Source: Pithys albifrons albifrons
Lineage: Eukaryota; Chordata; Aves; Passeriformes; Thamnophilidae
NCBI RefSeq assembly: GCF_047495875.1
Contig: NC_092459.1
Location: 7,568,965 to 7,632,964 of the forward strand
Reading direction: 5' to 3'
Length of the DNA stretch: 64,000 nucleotides
Of this stretch, positions 33,294 through 45,500 are shown piece by piece; the stretch's first letter is position 1, and each line of letters starts with the position of its first letter. A program made the translations under genes and the position numbers. The notes below the pieces were generated by a model, which did not search any database, had not been told where the DNA came from, and saw only the letters and a program-made list of their open reading frames with translations.

Positions 33294-34743
33294 TGGTTTA
33301 AAGGTAAACCAGCGGGAGAAATGAACCTGACTCAAGAGAGAATACAAGTCAGAGTTACAATTTACTAAAAAAAATTACAATAAATACCATGATACAGAGA
33401 AAAAATTGGTTTTAACCCACAAAAACCCAGATGTATAACCCAGCACCCTGGGGCATGAATAGAATGGTGTTTGTTAGCCCCTGTGCTGAGGCCCACATGG
33501 TCCCTCTGAGTACAATGTAAAAGGAAAGGAAAACCTGTTGGTGAGAATGACAGTCGCAGTCCTGATGAGGTTCTGGTCCTCCTCTGGATCCAACCAGTGG
33601 TACCAGAGTCCCCAGAACCCGAGGATTATACATAATCAGGTTCAGGTGGAAATGTCCAGTACCTCCCCTGGGGTAGGGAGTTTCACAATGAGTGATTTAA
33701 TTCTATGAGTCATGGGATAATTTGGAATCTTTGATGATCTAGGTCATTTCAACTGCCTCTTATGCCAGTCCCTCATGGCCCATTAGCAGACATGACCCCT
33801 CAGGCTGGATGTGAAGGTGCTGATGCCTCCTCGGAGGAGAGTTATCATAGCTCAGTCATTGGTGTGACGACAGGAACACTCCCCTATCTCACAGGGTTCT
33901 TTAATACCCAGCTTTCAGCCTGAGGTGTCAGGTGTGCCCTGAGCAGCTGCTGTAAATGCTCCATTATTAACAATTCATCAAAAATGACACGGAGGATGTA
34001 GAATACACAGTTTGGGTTACACCCACACAGTGATAAGCTGGTTCCAACCACTGTAACAAGGGCACTGGTGAAAAGGGGTCTACTTCAGTGCTGTTCACTG
34101 CTCCACAACTGTGTGTGTGAACTGGATCCAGAAGCTGGTACAACAATCAGAGCAATAGCTCATTAAGCAAGAATTACAGAGCTGAGCTGAGGATCTGAGG
34201 ATGGACAAACTCAGTGCGAGCCACAGAATCAATAACAAACCCCTGCAAGGAGGGACAGGATAAGTGGAGCAGAGCTCACTCCTGTCAGAGTTCCAAGCTA
34301 TACACTGATCTCTTTCAACTGGGCCATTTGGCTCCTAAAAGGCCTTTTTGTATAAAAACTGGCTATCTTAAGTATGTTAAAATTCACATGGTATCTCCTA
34401 TTTCCTTGAAATGTCATGTGCCTCAGGAGAACCAAGGGTTTGATTGTTTGGGAGTCATAAAAGCTCACATCCTGCTGGCAAAGGGTCTCTCATCCAGCCC
34501 TACCCCATGTGTTACCCCACACACACACACAGGGAACCACAACCCCAGAGATTTGATCAGGGTGTTAAAGGTCATCCACTCCACACTTCACTGAAGTTCT
34601 TCACAGCTCCTGCTGGCCACTTGGAGAAGGGATATTCCCCACAGGGGCCATACAGCCACATCTTATCAGCAAGGCTGTGAGAGAGTTACCATCCCAGTTT
34701 AAAACTACTTCTGTTTAGGTGTAGACACTTCCATGCAGACACA
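33294..34743. mobile_element. candidate solo LTR of an endogenous retrovirus
   Basis: Starts TGGTTTAAAGG and, at the proposed end, ACACA; TGCGC occurs on both flanks (33289-33293 and 34744-34748), a possible 5-bp target duplication. The left 650 bp resembles LTR sequence that I associate with passerine genomes. No gag, pol or env frame is present. The right border is uncertain: the 5-mer match could be chance, and the element could end near 33960. Confidence 0.5.
34518..34531. repeat. (CA)7 microsatellite
   Basis: Seven CA units. Confidence 0.9.
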
Positions 34744-37700
34744 TGCGCTGGAAACAGATCCTGTTGCCTACTTAAGGATCTGAGGAACATTCCTTAGGAT
34801 CTTGCTGCAGCCTAGCCTCTACCTTCTATTCCAGAAACACATCTTAGTTGGCTCTGGACACTTTCATATACACAATGGGTCTCTTCACCTAGCAGTGACC
34901 AGAAACCGATATGCCACATTTGATAAATCAATGAGGAGAAAGGGAAGACAGGACTAGGCCCCAAGGGTTTGTTGGGGGTAGGAGTGAGAACAACTTTATA
35001 TTGCAGAATAGGATGGGAGGAGAGATGAAGAAACAAAGCATCCACATCCCCATAGCTACTGTAGCTATGATTTAATAAACAACCATAAGGACTCTGGTTT
35101 ACCACTACTGCGAGAAGGGGAAGGGGAAGGCAGAAAGACCACCTTGAGAACCAGTGTCTTTAAAAAGTACATAAAGTAATAACAAAAGTAATAAAACATT
35201 TTATGCACAGCAAAACCTTCATTCCAGGCTTCCCTGTGAAGAATAGCTAGTTTCACCTAAATCACCTAATCACCTAAAAAGAAATGAAACTACAAAAAGA
35301 AAACAAAAAAGCAGAAAATATTAAGCAATTAAAATGTCTGTGTTCACCCTGCCAAAGTCAGGGGCTGCTCAGAGTGGGACAGGCTGCAGGCACACATGCC
35401 ACACTGAGCTTAAACTTATGGCAAAACCCTAGCTCTCTCCTCCCCCTAGACATGTAGGTCAGCACTGCAGGAACCCAACCGCACAGCTCAACCAGGGTTA
35501 CAGACCTTGCTCCCCTCCTTCCTTCTTGTTCCTCACCTGTGTACATCCCCTCCTGTGCCTCCTGCCCTCCTCCCTCTGGCTGTGTTCCTGCCTCCCACCT
35601 GGGCAGATGCTCCCATGGTGGTGGTTCATCACCAGTTACACATGATGACAGGCAGGCAGCTCAGGCACAGCTTGGTCTCTGCTCCAGTCTTGCACTTGCT
35701 CCATCCTTGCAGCACAGGAGCATCAATCTACCCCCAGGGCAGGGGTTGCACCAGCCCCAAGCCCAGGTGGGTTGACAACAGGAGCCAGGCAGAGATACTC
35801 TCCTAATAAATGTGTGAGAAGGTCCAGGGTGAAGGATGAAACAGGATGGGTGGGGAATCGGTGAGTGAATCAACACTATGACAGCAAGGGCTGAGAGACA
35901 CTCATACCACCTGGAAGGGCACAGCTGTGGGGTGACTGCACACAGACAGACAATGTCTGCGGAAATGGGTAAGCGGCCTCGAAATGCTAAATGAAGGGTG
36001 ATAATTACAGCAAAATACGTTCTTCTGGTTAATCAGGAAGAAAACCTGTATGTTATATCATAGAAATTTCACAGCATAGTCCCAGTTGGGTGCAAGAGTA
36101 AATGATAAAACCTGAAACTGGCTCCAGAGCATCATTCCACATAGACCCTCAGCCAGCAGCCAGCCTGCGGTCCACATCACATCAGCTTGATGAAAAGGTA
36201 AAGAATCAACAGTATTTTTCACAATGTTCTAAATATCAGCTCTAATCAGCAGTTACTGAAATGGAACTAAAACCTCTGATGCAGCCTAACCCTGCTCTCA
36301 TGACTGCTTTGCTGCAGCATTTGGTTCTCCCAAGACCACAGCTTTTTGCATATGTAGGAGTACTAAACCTGCTTTGGCAGAATTCCTGGAGAAGTGCTTA
36401 CTCAACTTCTCCCTGTAGCAGAAACACCTAACTCAAGTCACTTAGCTGTTTGAAAGTGACAGTCTTGAAGCACACAGTTAACATGTTTCCTGTGGACTGA
36501 ATACTTCTGTATTTTGATTAAAACTCTTTGATTTTCTCCTTCATTTGGAACTTTTTAACCAGCAGTAAAGCACTAGCTTATGCAGAAACTGATAGCTACC
36601 TTCAAGAGTACATTTATATTTGATACAGTCAGGCAGGAACAGGCATCTCATCCCACAAGAAGAACTTTTACTGAAGTTTTATACAAGTTATTCAAGCATA
36701 ACCTATTGTAAGATAATGCATAAGCCTCTCTCACAAATCAAGACAATAAAGGAATACACAGAGAAAATATAGGAGTCCTTTGATTGGAGTCATTTGACCT
36801 GGGGTCTCCATGTTTCCCAGGCAAATAAAGGATCTCTGTGGCAATGCCATAGCCAGCTGTAAAACTACAACAGCACTAAGTATCACAGCCCCTATTTTGC
36901 ACAGTGGTAGAGAGCTATGAGAAGTCCAACTTCTCCCACGGTCAGAGGGCTTGCAACTCAGGTATCCAACCTGCAAGTCTTGGTCTTGGCATTTCCCCAC
37001 TGAATGCACTGAAGAAAACTCTTGTCCGTTGTGGGACCACAGGATTGATGGAAACCCCCCTAGAAGAGTCAGGCTGGCTGCCAGAGAGAAAGTCAGCAGG
37101 TACCAAGCTGGGGCTGCCATGGAAATAGCGGGGCTCCATCCTCCCTGTTCTTCCTCCCTTTTCTCCAAAGCTCCAAGCAGCAGCAGCCTGGCTGTAGGTT
37201 CCTGGGAATCGTGATACCCTTCTCGCTGTGCTCATTTTCATGCCAGAAGCCAATCCCATTCTGTGCGCAAATTATTTAGGGTCATGGAGGTTGAGGGATC
37301 ATGCACCTGCAAGCCAGAGTGACTCACTGCAAGTGAGTTGCCCTGAGCTGACCACATGGGTAAGTGTGTCACAGAAATGCAGGAGAGCCTCTCCTTGGGC
37401 AAGGGAAAAAACAAGAAAGTGGTTATTCAGCTGAGAGGTTTGAGAACTACCTGCCTACCTGAGAGAGTGGGACCAAAATTGTTGAACAGTGAAAGCATCA
37501 GCCAGTATTACAGCAAAAGGCCTCATTAAGAGAGTCAGTCTTTTCTTGTGGGCAACACCTGTGTAACTTTAGGGTAATGGGAAATCCCTTTGTAGATTTT
37601 GATGCACCAGCCCCCAAAATCCAGCTCTGAGGCTCTCTGTAATGAGCATGCAGGATCCTACCAGGCCCTCACACACAGCATCAAGGCAATTCAGCTGTTT

Positions 37701-39060
37701 TTATTACAGCTGTTTATGAAAACTGTCACAAAAGTGGCATGCCATTGCCAGCTGGGCTTTTGCCAAAGGAAGCTCAGCTTAATTAGGTCAAGAATTACTC
37801 GGTTAGTGGCACAGACACATTTATATATAGTTTTCAGTGTCCACACAGAACTTCTCATTAGCAGGGCACAGGGACAGGGGATGAAAAGTATGAGAATGAA
37901 AAAAGTAATCAGATTCCTGGGAGAGGCAGCCAAGTTGAATCAGTTAGCATCTCTCTGACACTTGGACCATTAAACATTACATTGTTTAAGCTGAAGAAAA
38001 AAACCTCAGAGTTTTTGCAAGAGAGCTTTTTCTTGTCCAGATAATCAAGGTCATTCCTTCCATCAGAGCATTACATTGGGAAGAAGAAAGGAGATCAGAG
38101 CACACATCACCTCAGGCTAACTTCACACTCCACACCTTAGGGTGGACCACAGGGGAGCCTCCTTTGGTCTCTCACTTCCTGGGAGTGAAAGCCAGGAGGC
38201 GGATGGAGTTGCTCAGAGATGTCTGACTCACTGCAAAGGCAGCCGGACAGAACAAGCAAAATCAGATATCACTGTGCAAGCAGAGTGCTGGGTGGGTTCA
38301 GGTGATCGTGCTGTAAATCACAGTCAGCATTTGAAAGGGTCAGAATCAATTATTTCTACATCAGTGCAAAAGGACATTCAAGCTAAACTGCACAGGATTC
38401 GCCACGGCATGCAAGGAGTCCGGAAGAGAGTTACGTGTATTCGGTGCCCTGAACAAAGAGAGATGGTCTTAGGAACAGGGGGGACTTCTGTGTCTCTCTC
38501 TCCGAAGATGAGTAGCACAATGACTGGATGCCAGGCTCTGCACACTGGCAGACAAGCTTTTGGTAACACAGGGTTTAGGGTCCAGGCTGCTTCCTCTGCA
38601 GACTTGTTCTTACACTCTGTGTTGGTTTAATGACTGGGCAGATTGCTTTTTTGTTACTGCATGGAGTTAGAAAGAGAAGGATGTGGTACGAGCCATGGAT
38701 AATAGAGGCACTGGCCAGAGGAACTTCAAAGGGGAAGAAGTAGAGAAGCTCCAGCCTAGCAAGAAATGAAACTTTACAAATGTTCCTGTTCTATGCAGTC
38801 TCCAAACAGACCATAATCCACGCCGTCCTGACCTCCTCCTGTCAGGACAAACAATTCTTCCTCTTCCATCTCCAGGTTTTAGCCCACTGACCAAAGCTTC
38901 TCATTGCCAGCTCAGCATTCTGAGGTACCATCCATGGGGAAAACCCTGACATCAAAGGGAAATGTCAGTAACAGTACTTCAAGCTCTTCCCAGACACTAT
39001 CCCTTGTTTTGGATGCATTTTTACCTCACTCCAAGAAGTTTCTAGGGCAGACTGAATCTG

Positions 39061-39082
39061 AATGCATTTAGCTAAATGCATT
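39061..39082. repeat. 22-bp perfect palindrome
   Basis: Left arm AATGCATTTAG, right arm CTAAATGCATT, no spacer. Confidence 0.95.
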
Positions 39083-39821
39083 TAACATGCTATAACTGCC
39101 CCATGTATCCAGAGGCGCCCACTTTCCTCTCTGTTCTCTTCAGAAATCACCACACAAATTCAGGCATTCACCCAAAGTCTTGTCTACACATATCTGAGAA
39201 GTGAAATGCATGAGAGCTCTGTGGCCTTCCTGATCTTATAAGCCCACTTTAGTCAGCTGAGCTAAAGGATGGGGGTGGGGGGGGGGGAAAGGAGTTTTCT
39301 CCCTGTCACAAAAGCAACAATGGAGAAAATAGCAATCAGTAGGGAAGCCAACTACCTGAAGCCGACTAGGGATAGCACCCATTAGCAATGAGCTGTCAAC
39401 TCCACCACCTCAGGAGGCAGCCAAACTGCACACTTAAAGCAATCTCAATATTTGCACATACTCTAACCTTACATTTTGTATCAGGGAATATACTCCTTTT
39501 CTTCATCCCAAGGTATCAGGCTGTAGCATCCTCAAACAAGTTTGTCAACAGACAGTCACTGAGATGTGATGTGTGAGCCTGTTCAGCTTGATGCCACAGG
39601 TATGATCCAGCCCTTGTTGAGGAACTAGAAGCAGAATCAGCTTTTTCTAACCCTACCCACCTCACTCACAATCCATTAATAAACTGTTTAAGGACATATG
39701 GCTCCAGGAGAAGGCAGTCACCTGCTCTGCAGGCTGCACCACTGCTGCAGAGTGAGGACACATGGTGACAATGGCCACATCCTCACACACTACTATGGGA
39801 AGGTCCAACACCTGGAAAGCC

Positions 39822-39841
39822 AGGCAGGCAGGCAGGCAGGT
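39822..39841. repeat. (CAGG)5 microsatellite
   Basis: Five CAGG units. Confidence 0.9.
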
Positions 39842-41908
39842 CCTGCTGCTGTGTGATGCTTATGTTTACTGAGGGATAAGGGATGATGGCTGCAGTACAC
39901 AGTAAAGAATGGAGGTGTTTACCCAAAAGCAACAGTTCTCATCCCTGCTCCCCCCATGCCTCTGGTGGTCACAGAAGCAGGGGGTTGAGTTCCTTCTGTG
40001 GCTGTTTCCCCTCTTCCCCTGGCAGGACACAGTTCAAAACAGCCTCTTTTCCCCGGAGAGGCTGAGTTCAATTGGGCTACACTGCTGGAGGCCCTTGATC
40101 CAGTTCTGGGAAATCCCCACAGCTCCACTGTACTGGGCAGAGGCAACCAACTCCTATGATCCCCTGAGCTCTGGGCTGCCAAGAAACTTCTCTCTATACA
40201 AGTCTCATCTGGCTTTTCAGCATGGAGCTCTTTTGACTGAAACCACAATACTTAACATGCTTCAATGATCAAGCAGAGGGCACGAGAATGTCACTGAAAA
40301 CACTTGGCTTCCAAACGCAGCATTGTTCTTCCCTTACCCCATTCACAGATTTCAACCAGAACATCCCAATCAAGCTCTAAATATGTTCTAGCAAACCCAA
40401 CAAGGAGCACCAAGTGCTGTTTGGTATACCAGACACACATACGTGCTCACTCTGGCATCAAACCCATATGCCACACAACCCCACCAGTGCCTTGCCTCTG
40501 CTCCCAGGAGCAGCCTTGTGGAAGTGTTTCCTCCCTCCTCTGTGCTGCCAGGGTCCACCAGATGCAGCCCTGGCCAAACTGGCCCCTGCTCCACCAAACT
40601 TTGCCAAAAAGACTGACCATGCCCAGCACACATTTTCCAGTTTCCAGTGACAACAACACAGCTGGATGTTACCACCTGCCCACCAAGCATGGGTGATGTT
40701 TTCAGCTCTGCTGGCCCCAGGACCAAGCACCTCTGACCCCAAACCCAATCACAAGTGTCTCATCACCGATGTTCTGCTTGCATCAGGCTCAAAACAAGGC
40801 ACGGAGAAGAACATGGTGGCCATGGCTCTTCTGAAGGAAAGGCAGCATGGTAGGAGTCATTCCTAGGAAGGCTGCATGAGCAATTTAAGAGAGAGGGAAA
40901 GAAAGCCAGCTAATTAAAGACATGATAAAATCTCAACAGTTTTAGCCACATTGAATATCCAATTAGGTCTGTGAAGCCTTTGGGCCACAGCTGTGGGAAG
41001 GGATTGTGGGTCTGGCAGAGATGGACCAACACCCACTGAGAGGCTCTGCAGCAGCCAAGAAACACCAGTTATGGCTCTTTTTGGGTACTTCTCCCCCAGG
41101 CAGCCCTGGGGCAGCAGGGCTCAGTGCCTCCAGCCTTGGCCACATCCCTCATCCATCCAGCTGCTCTGTGGCCATGCAGTGCCCATCGGCCATGTGGCCA
41201 GAGTGTGCTCCTACAGCTCCCAGCAGCTTTAAAATTCCTAAAAACTGCCTTTTTTTTTCTTAAACAATATTTGCATACACATTGGATTGCATTGTTTATA
41301 GCAAACACTTCAACATGTGCTGGCACACACAGAGAAAGAAAAACAGTGCAACTGAATGAACTGAAAGGGAACAGGAACTCCATCCCTGAGCTTTTGCTGG
41401 GGTGATACAATCCATCCCTCGGTGTGTTTTTGCGGGATGGTTCAAGCTGGCCTCATTTTTGCCATCCTCGGTGGGATGTGCAAAGACCAACCCGCAGCAG
41501 CGCTGAAGTAGCTTTTAACTCAAGAAAAAAAAGGTTACTTGCAGGAGGGCGCTTCTTTCAAAGCAGCATTTCTTGCCGCAAACCTCTAGCAGCGTTTTAC
41601 ACGGCCAGAAACCCTGTTGAGAGCGGCAGAAAAACCTGTGTACGAAGGCACGGACAGAGGCTGCGGGGTCGATCCCGGGGACCCGCGGGGAGGAGGGAGG
41701 ACATCCTCCCCCCGTTCAAACACGTGTCCCTGGGGGGAGAAGCCCCCGCTGGAGGTGGCCGGGACCCCGGGGGGCTGCCCCGGGTGCGGGGCCACCGAGG
41801 AGCACTCCTGCCCCTCTCCCCGGAGCGGCGCCGGGGGAAGGGGAGGCGGCCGCGCGCCCCCGGGATTTTCCCACAGTGGAAAGGGAAGGGAGGGCTTTTA
41901 ACAGTATC

Positions 41909-41924
41909 ATTATTATTATTATTA
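41909..41924. repeat. (ATT)n microsatellite
   Basis: Five ATT units plus one base on the upstream edge of the SDC1 CpG island. Confidence 0.9.
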
Positions 41925-42454
41925 CGAATTATTATTTTTAGCGAGAAGGAAGGAAGCTCAGCGGGACCAACGCCGCTGCCAGAGAGGAAATCTGGGAATG
42001 CAATGCGAGGGAAGCAGCGGCTGCCGTAGCAGCGGCCGCGAAACGGGGGGCACCGGCCGGGGAGGGGGCAGCGGCGCAGGTATCCCGGCGGCAGGAAGCG
42101 GGGGCGGGCGGCAGGGCAGGGCGTGCCGGCCGGGCTGAGCCGAGGGGAGGGGAGCGGAGGCGGGGCCGGCTGGGGGGTGGCCGTAAGGTGAAGGTTGTTG
42201 CAGTGGGTTCATTAAAAGACAGAGTTCAACTCTTCGCCGTCGCAGAACGCTGCTGCAAGGCCGGTTCGGTGGCGTGCGAAGGGGGAAAAAAAATCCCAAA
42301 ACCAAAACCCAACAACAAACCAACCCAAAAGAGGAAAGCAAGCAAACCCAGAGCTACTTAAAACAATCCTAAAGGGAGCGGGGCAAGAGTGGCGGCGGAG
42401 ACGGCGGGAAGCAGGGGCAATCTGCGCGCTCCCGAGGCCCGGCGAAGAGGAAGG

Positions 42455-42511
42455 ATGATAAACGTGGTGTCCGTGTGGCTGGTAGCCCTTTGCTTCCAGG
42501 CTGCTGTCCCG
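42455..42511 (+). CDS. SDC1: SDC1 exon 1, signal peptide
   Basis: ATG at 42455 has A at -3 (AAGGATGA). The 19 codons end in Pro just before donor GTGAGC, phase 0. MINVVSVWLVALCFQAAVP is a short leader with a hydrophobic core; cleavage is expected just after it, near the exon junction, as in other syndecans. The frame upstream stays open to a GTG at 42389 but has no ATG, so the start is secure. Confidence 0.93.
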
Positions 42512-45500
42512 GTGAGCCGAGCGGAGCGGAGCACGTGGGGCGGCGGGGCCCGGGCGGCGTGCGGGGCCGGGGCGGCGGGGCAGGGGGAGCCGGGGCGGGC
42601 TGGGCTGGGCTGGGGTGGCCGCCCGGCTTTCCCCCTTCCCGCGGGTTCCCGCAGGGGAGCGGAGCGGTGCCCAACCCATCCCGGCACGGAGGGCTGCGGT
42701 GGCCTTTGTGCTGGCGGCGGGCTCCAGCCCGGCTGCCCCGGCAGCCTTAATTCAAACCAGACCTGCCGCGGCGGCTCCCGACCTGCCGGCGGCTCCGCCC
42801 CGGGGCGCCGCGGGGCGGGCGGCCGGCTCTGTCCGGCTCGTCCCGCCGGGACCAGGGACCTCTCGGGGCGCCCGTGGAGGGCCGGGGGTGGGTGGGATGC
42901 TCCCGCCGTCCCTCCGGCGTGTTGCGCCGCAGAGGCGGCAAGTCCCGGTGCGCGCTGGCATGTGGCCCTTTGTGGCTCGGCGGTGGCTCCGGAAGCGGGA
43001 CCGCTCCCTCCTGCCGTGCCCCAGCACAGCCCCGGGGAGTGCGGGGTCGGCGGCTCCCGGCCGCCTTTGTGCCCCGGATCCCCAGCCCAGCTGAGGGTGT
43101 GCCCGGACCCTTTATTTCTGCCCGCTGAAACAAAAACCCCGGTGCCCGGCTCGTTCACGGCTGCCCCGGTGCCCGGCTCGGAGCCAGTCCCGCTCCCCGG
43201 AGCGCCGTAACCCTGCGGCAGCGAGGCCTAGACTGTCCTAGCTCCGGTGTCCCGGGAGCAGCTCTCGGGGCCGGGCAAGCCTTGAGCCCTGGGGACCGCT
43301 GGTCCCGCAGCAGCAGCCGCCAGGTGTCATCCACGGACAGGGGATGGACGGCTCTGCTCCCGCTGCCGCCTCGCCTGCGAGCGGCTTTCCTCGGAAACCT
43401 GGCACCGCAGCCCTGCTGGTGCTGTGCTCGGTGCTCCAGGTCTGTGCTGGGGATATGGGCCCCACTGACCCCCGTGTGGGGTTAGCGGGTGCGGGGCAGG
43501 AGGCCTTCTGGCCGCCCCTTGAAGGTACCAAGTCACAGTCGCATCCCTTTCTCCCGAGGTAGCTCCTTGCTTCCCATGTATGGCCCCCACCAGACCTGAG
43601 TATGCATCGGTTGTGGTCTTCTGCTTTGGATGGGATAGAAGGAAGAAGTGGAGCATGAGGCAGTGTGTGAGCAGACAGGGACATCAGAGTCAAAACTGGC
43701 GGGTTTTTTTCTTTTCTTTCTCAGATGAAGCAATTGATTTGAAACTTGTCTAGGGATGAACTGCAGCAGCAGTCAGACTGGCAGAACAAAATGCACTGTG
43801 ATATCTGAGCTGCTCAAAATACCTCCAGTTTCGCTGTACTGTTCTGTCTGTGAACCCTACGTGTAGCTATGGACACATACCCTACTGGCCCACATGGCAA
43901 TGAGTCGTTATGACATGGCTAAAAATGACAAACATGTGAGCACAGTCAGTACTGTTCCATGGGGAGAAGGCTCTGCTCACAGCTTCTGAATAAAGTGGGG
44001 AAAACTGCAGTTAAATTACAGTCTTGTAGTGCATTTGGATGAAATCCCTCTGTGATAAATACTCCTTACTAAGAATGATAGGGACATGAAGTGAATGCTT
44101 GTTTGGAGTTTTTCTGTGCATAAGAGACACTCGTGCCTGGGTGACACTGGAAATCAAGGGGTTTCCAGAGTGAGCACATGGAGGAGCTGAAGTCCTTGGG
44201 GCTCTCCATGGTGACTCAGCACTGAGTTTTTTTCCTTTCTTGTGATCACATGGCTTTTTTTTCCCCCATGTCAAAATGTCAGTGACATGGACTGAACTGC
44301 CTTTCCCACCCATCTGGAATAATTATGTTTTTGCATCAAGTGGCTGAAAACCAGAGTAATCTTACACAATCCTTTGAATCTGCCACACTGCAGTGCTATG
44401 GGCACTGCCATGGTTGTGTTGGGTTCTTGGGGGTCTGATTGTTGGGAAGGTTGCCAGTGCTGCTGACACACGTCTTGGCCCTTGGTTCTTGCTGCATGAC
44501 TTGACTCATCCAGTCATATTGTCATAGAAATAATAAACAGGAACAAGAAAGTGGCCAAACAACAGTAGTTTTCTTCATGAGTGCTCTTACCTTCAGGAAT
44601 GACTGGGGAGGTTCCTAGTCTTCTTCAAGGTAATACTTTGTTGCTTAAAACACAGTTTAGGAGACTAATTACCCTCAGTTACAAAGGGGGCATGGATTTC
44701 CTTGAAATGAGAAGCCGAAACATTTTAATAGGTTAACTTAGTTATTCTCTCAAAATAACCCTGCCACAAAGCCAAGAAGCACATCCTGCTGCAGGAGGGC
44801 AGTGGACAATTCAGGCTGTATTATCAGGGGAAACAGGATTTTGATTGTTTTGTCTGGTATAGGTGTATGCTGGTGATTGACACAAGCTTGGCAAAGCAGG
44901 CCAAACCTTTTTCAAAGGGTGATGTCATTTCTATCTGAATATAAACTAATTAGAAGAAATTAAGTAGTCCAGCTTGCTTATTAAAGATGTAGGCAGTGGA
45001 TAAGGAGGAAACACTTTCTTCTATGATATATATATACAGAGAAGCATCACAATATTTATCAAGCACTACAAACAGAGCTTCTTCATCTGAGCATTCACTT
45101 GCTGTTGGCTACCTCACAGCGAAATGGTGACTGTTTATCTGGTCAGCTCTGATTAGAACAGCAACAAATAAGCTGGGGTTTTACCTGTAAGTGGGCTCTA
45201 GTGCAAGTTTGTAGTCTTTGTTCTGGATTTCTCTCGGTTTCAGGTGCTGAGAAGAGCTAATATTTTTAATGGAAGCACTCTGAAACTTCTGGGAACCAAG
45301 TAATTCTTTCTTAACAACCTGAGACAAGTCACAGCAAGCGCAAGAAAGCTGTAAGCCTTCTAAAATTAAGCTAGTGCACAAACCTGAAATGTAGGCTGCT
45401 GTTTTAGCAGCAAAATTGATCCATTTTAAGTATGTGCTTTGCATTGCTATTGCTTAGATATCTCCAGGTGGCCTATATACTAGCACTTGGTCCTAACCTT

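Larger units (their letters stand above)
30341..41639. other. intergenic region between PUM2 and SDC1
   Basis: About 11 kb without a supported gene. Open frames here are short, mostly without ATG starts, and resemble nothing I know. It holds the tandem hairpin array near 30600, CTCF-like motifs near 30480 and 30800, a tRNA-like SINE relic near 32000, an LTR candidate from 33294, simple repeats and a 22-bp palindrome at 39061. Confidence 0.75.
41640..43300 (+). promoter_or_regulatory. SDC1: CpG island with the SDC1 promoter and first exon
   Basis: About 1.6 kb with high G+C and dense CpG in an otherwise AT-rich window. GC boxes (Sp1-type) include GGGGGCGGGC at 42100 and GGAGGCGGGGCC at 42156, some 300-350 bp before the start codon. 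I see no clear TATA box. The transcription start is probably between about 42170 and 42400, but cannot be fixed from sequence. Edges are estimates. Confidence 0.85.

Noticed and set aside
38142..38630. 162-codon intergenic frame
   Set aside because: GTG start, no homology or domain recognised, no promoter or splice context.
41424..42029. 201-codon frame before SDC1
   Set aside because: GTG start, enters the CpG island, low-complexity Arg/Gly content, no recognisable homology.
42358..43158. 266-codon minus-strand frame rich in Pro, Ala and Arg
   Set aside because: A G+C composition artefact of the CpG island; no domain, no splice or start evidence.
42389..43210. 273-codon plus-strand frame over the SDC1 start
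   Set aside because: Begins with GTG, runs through the SDC1 donor at 42512 into a CpG island where stops are rare; only the 19 codons from 42455 are coding.
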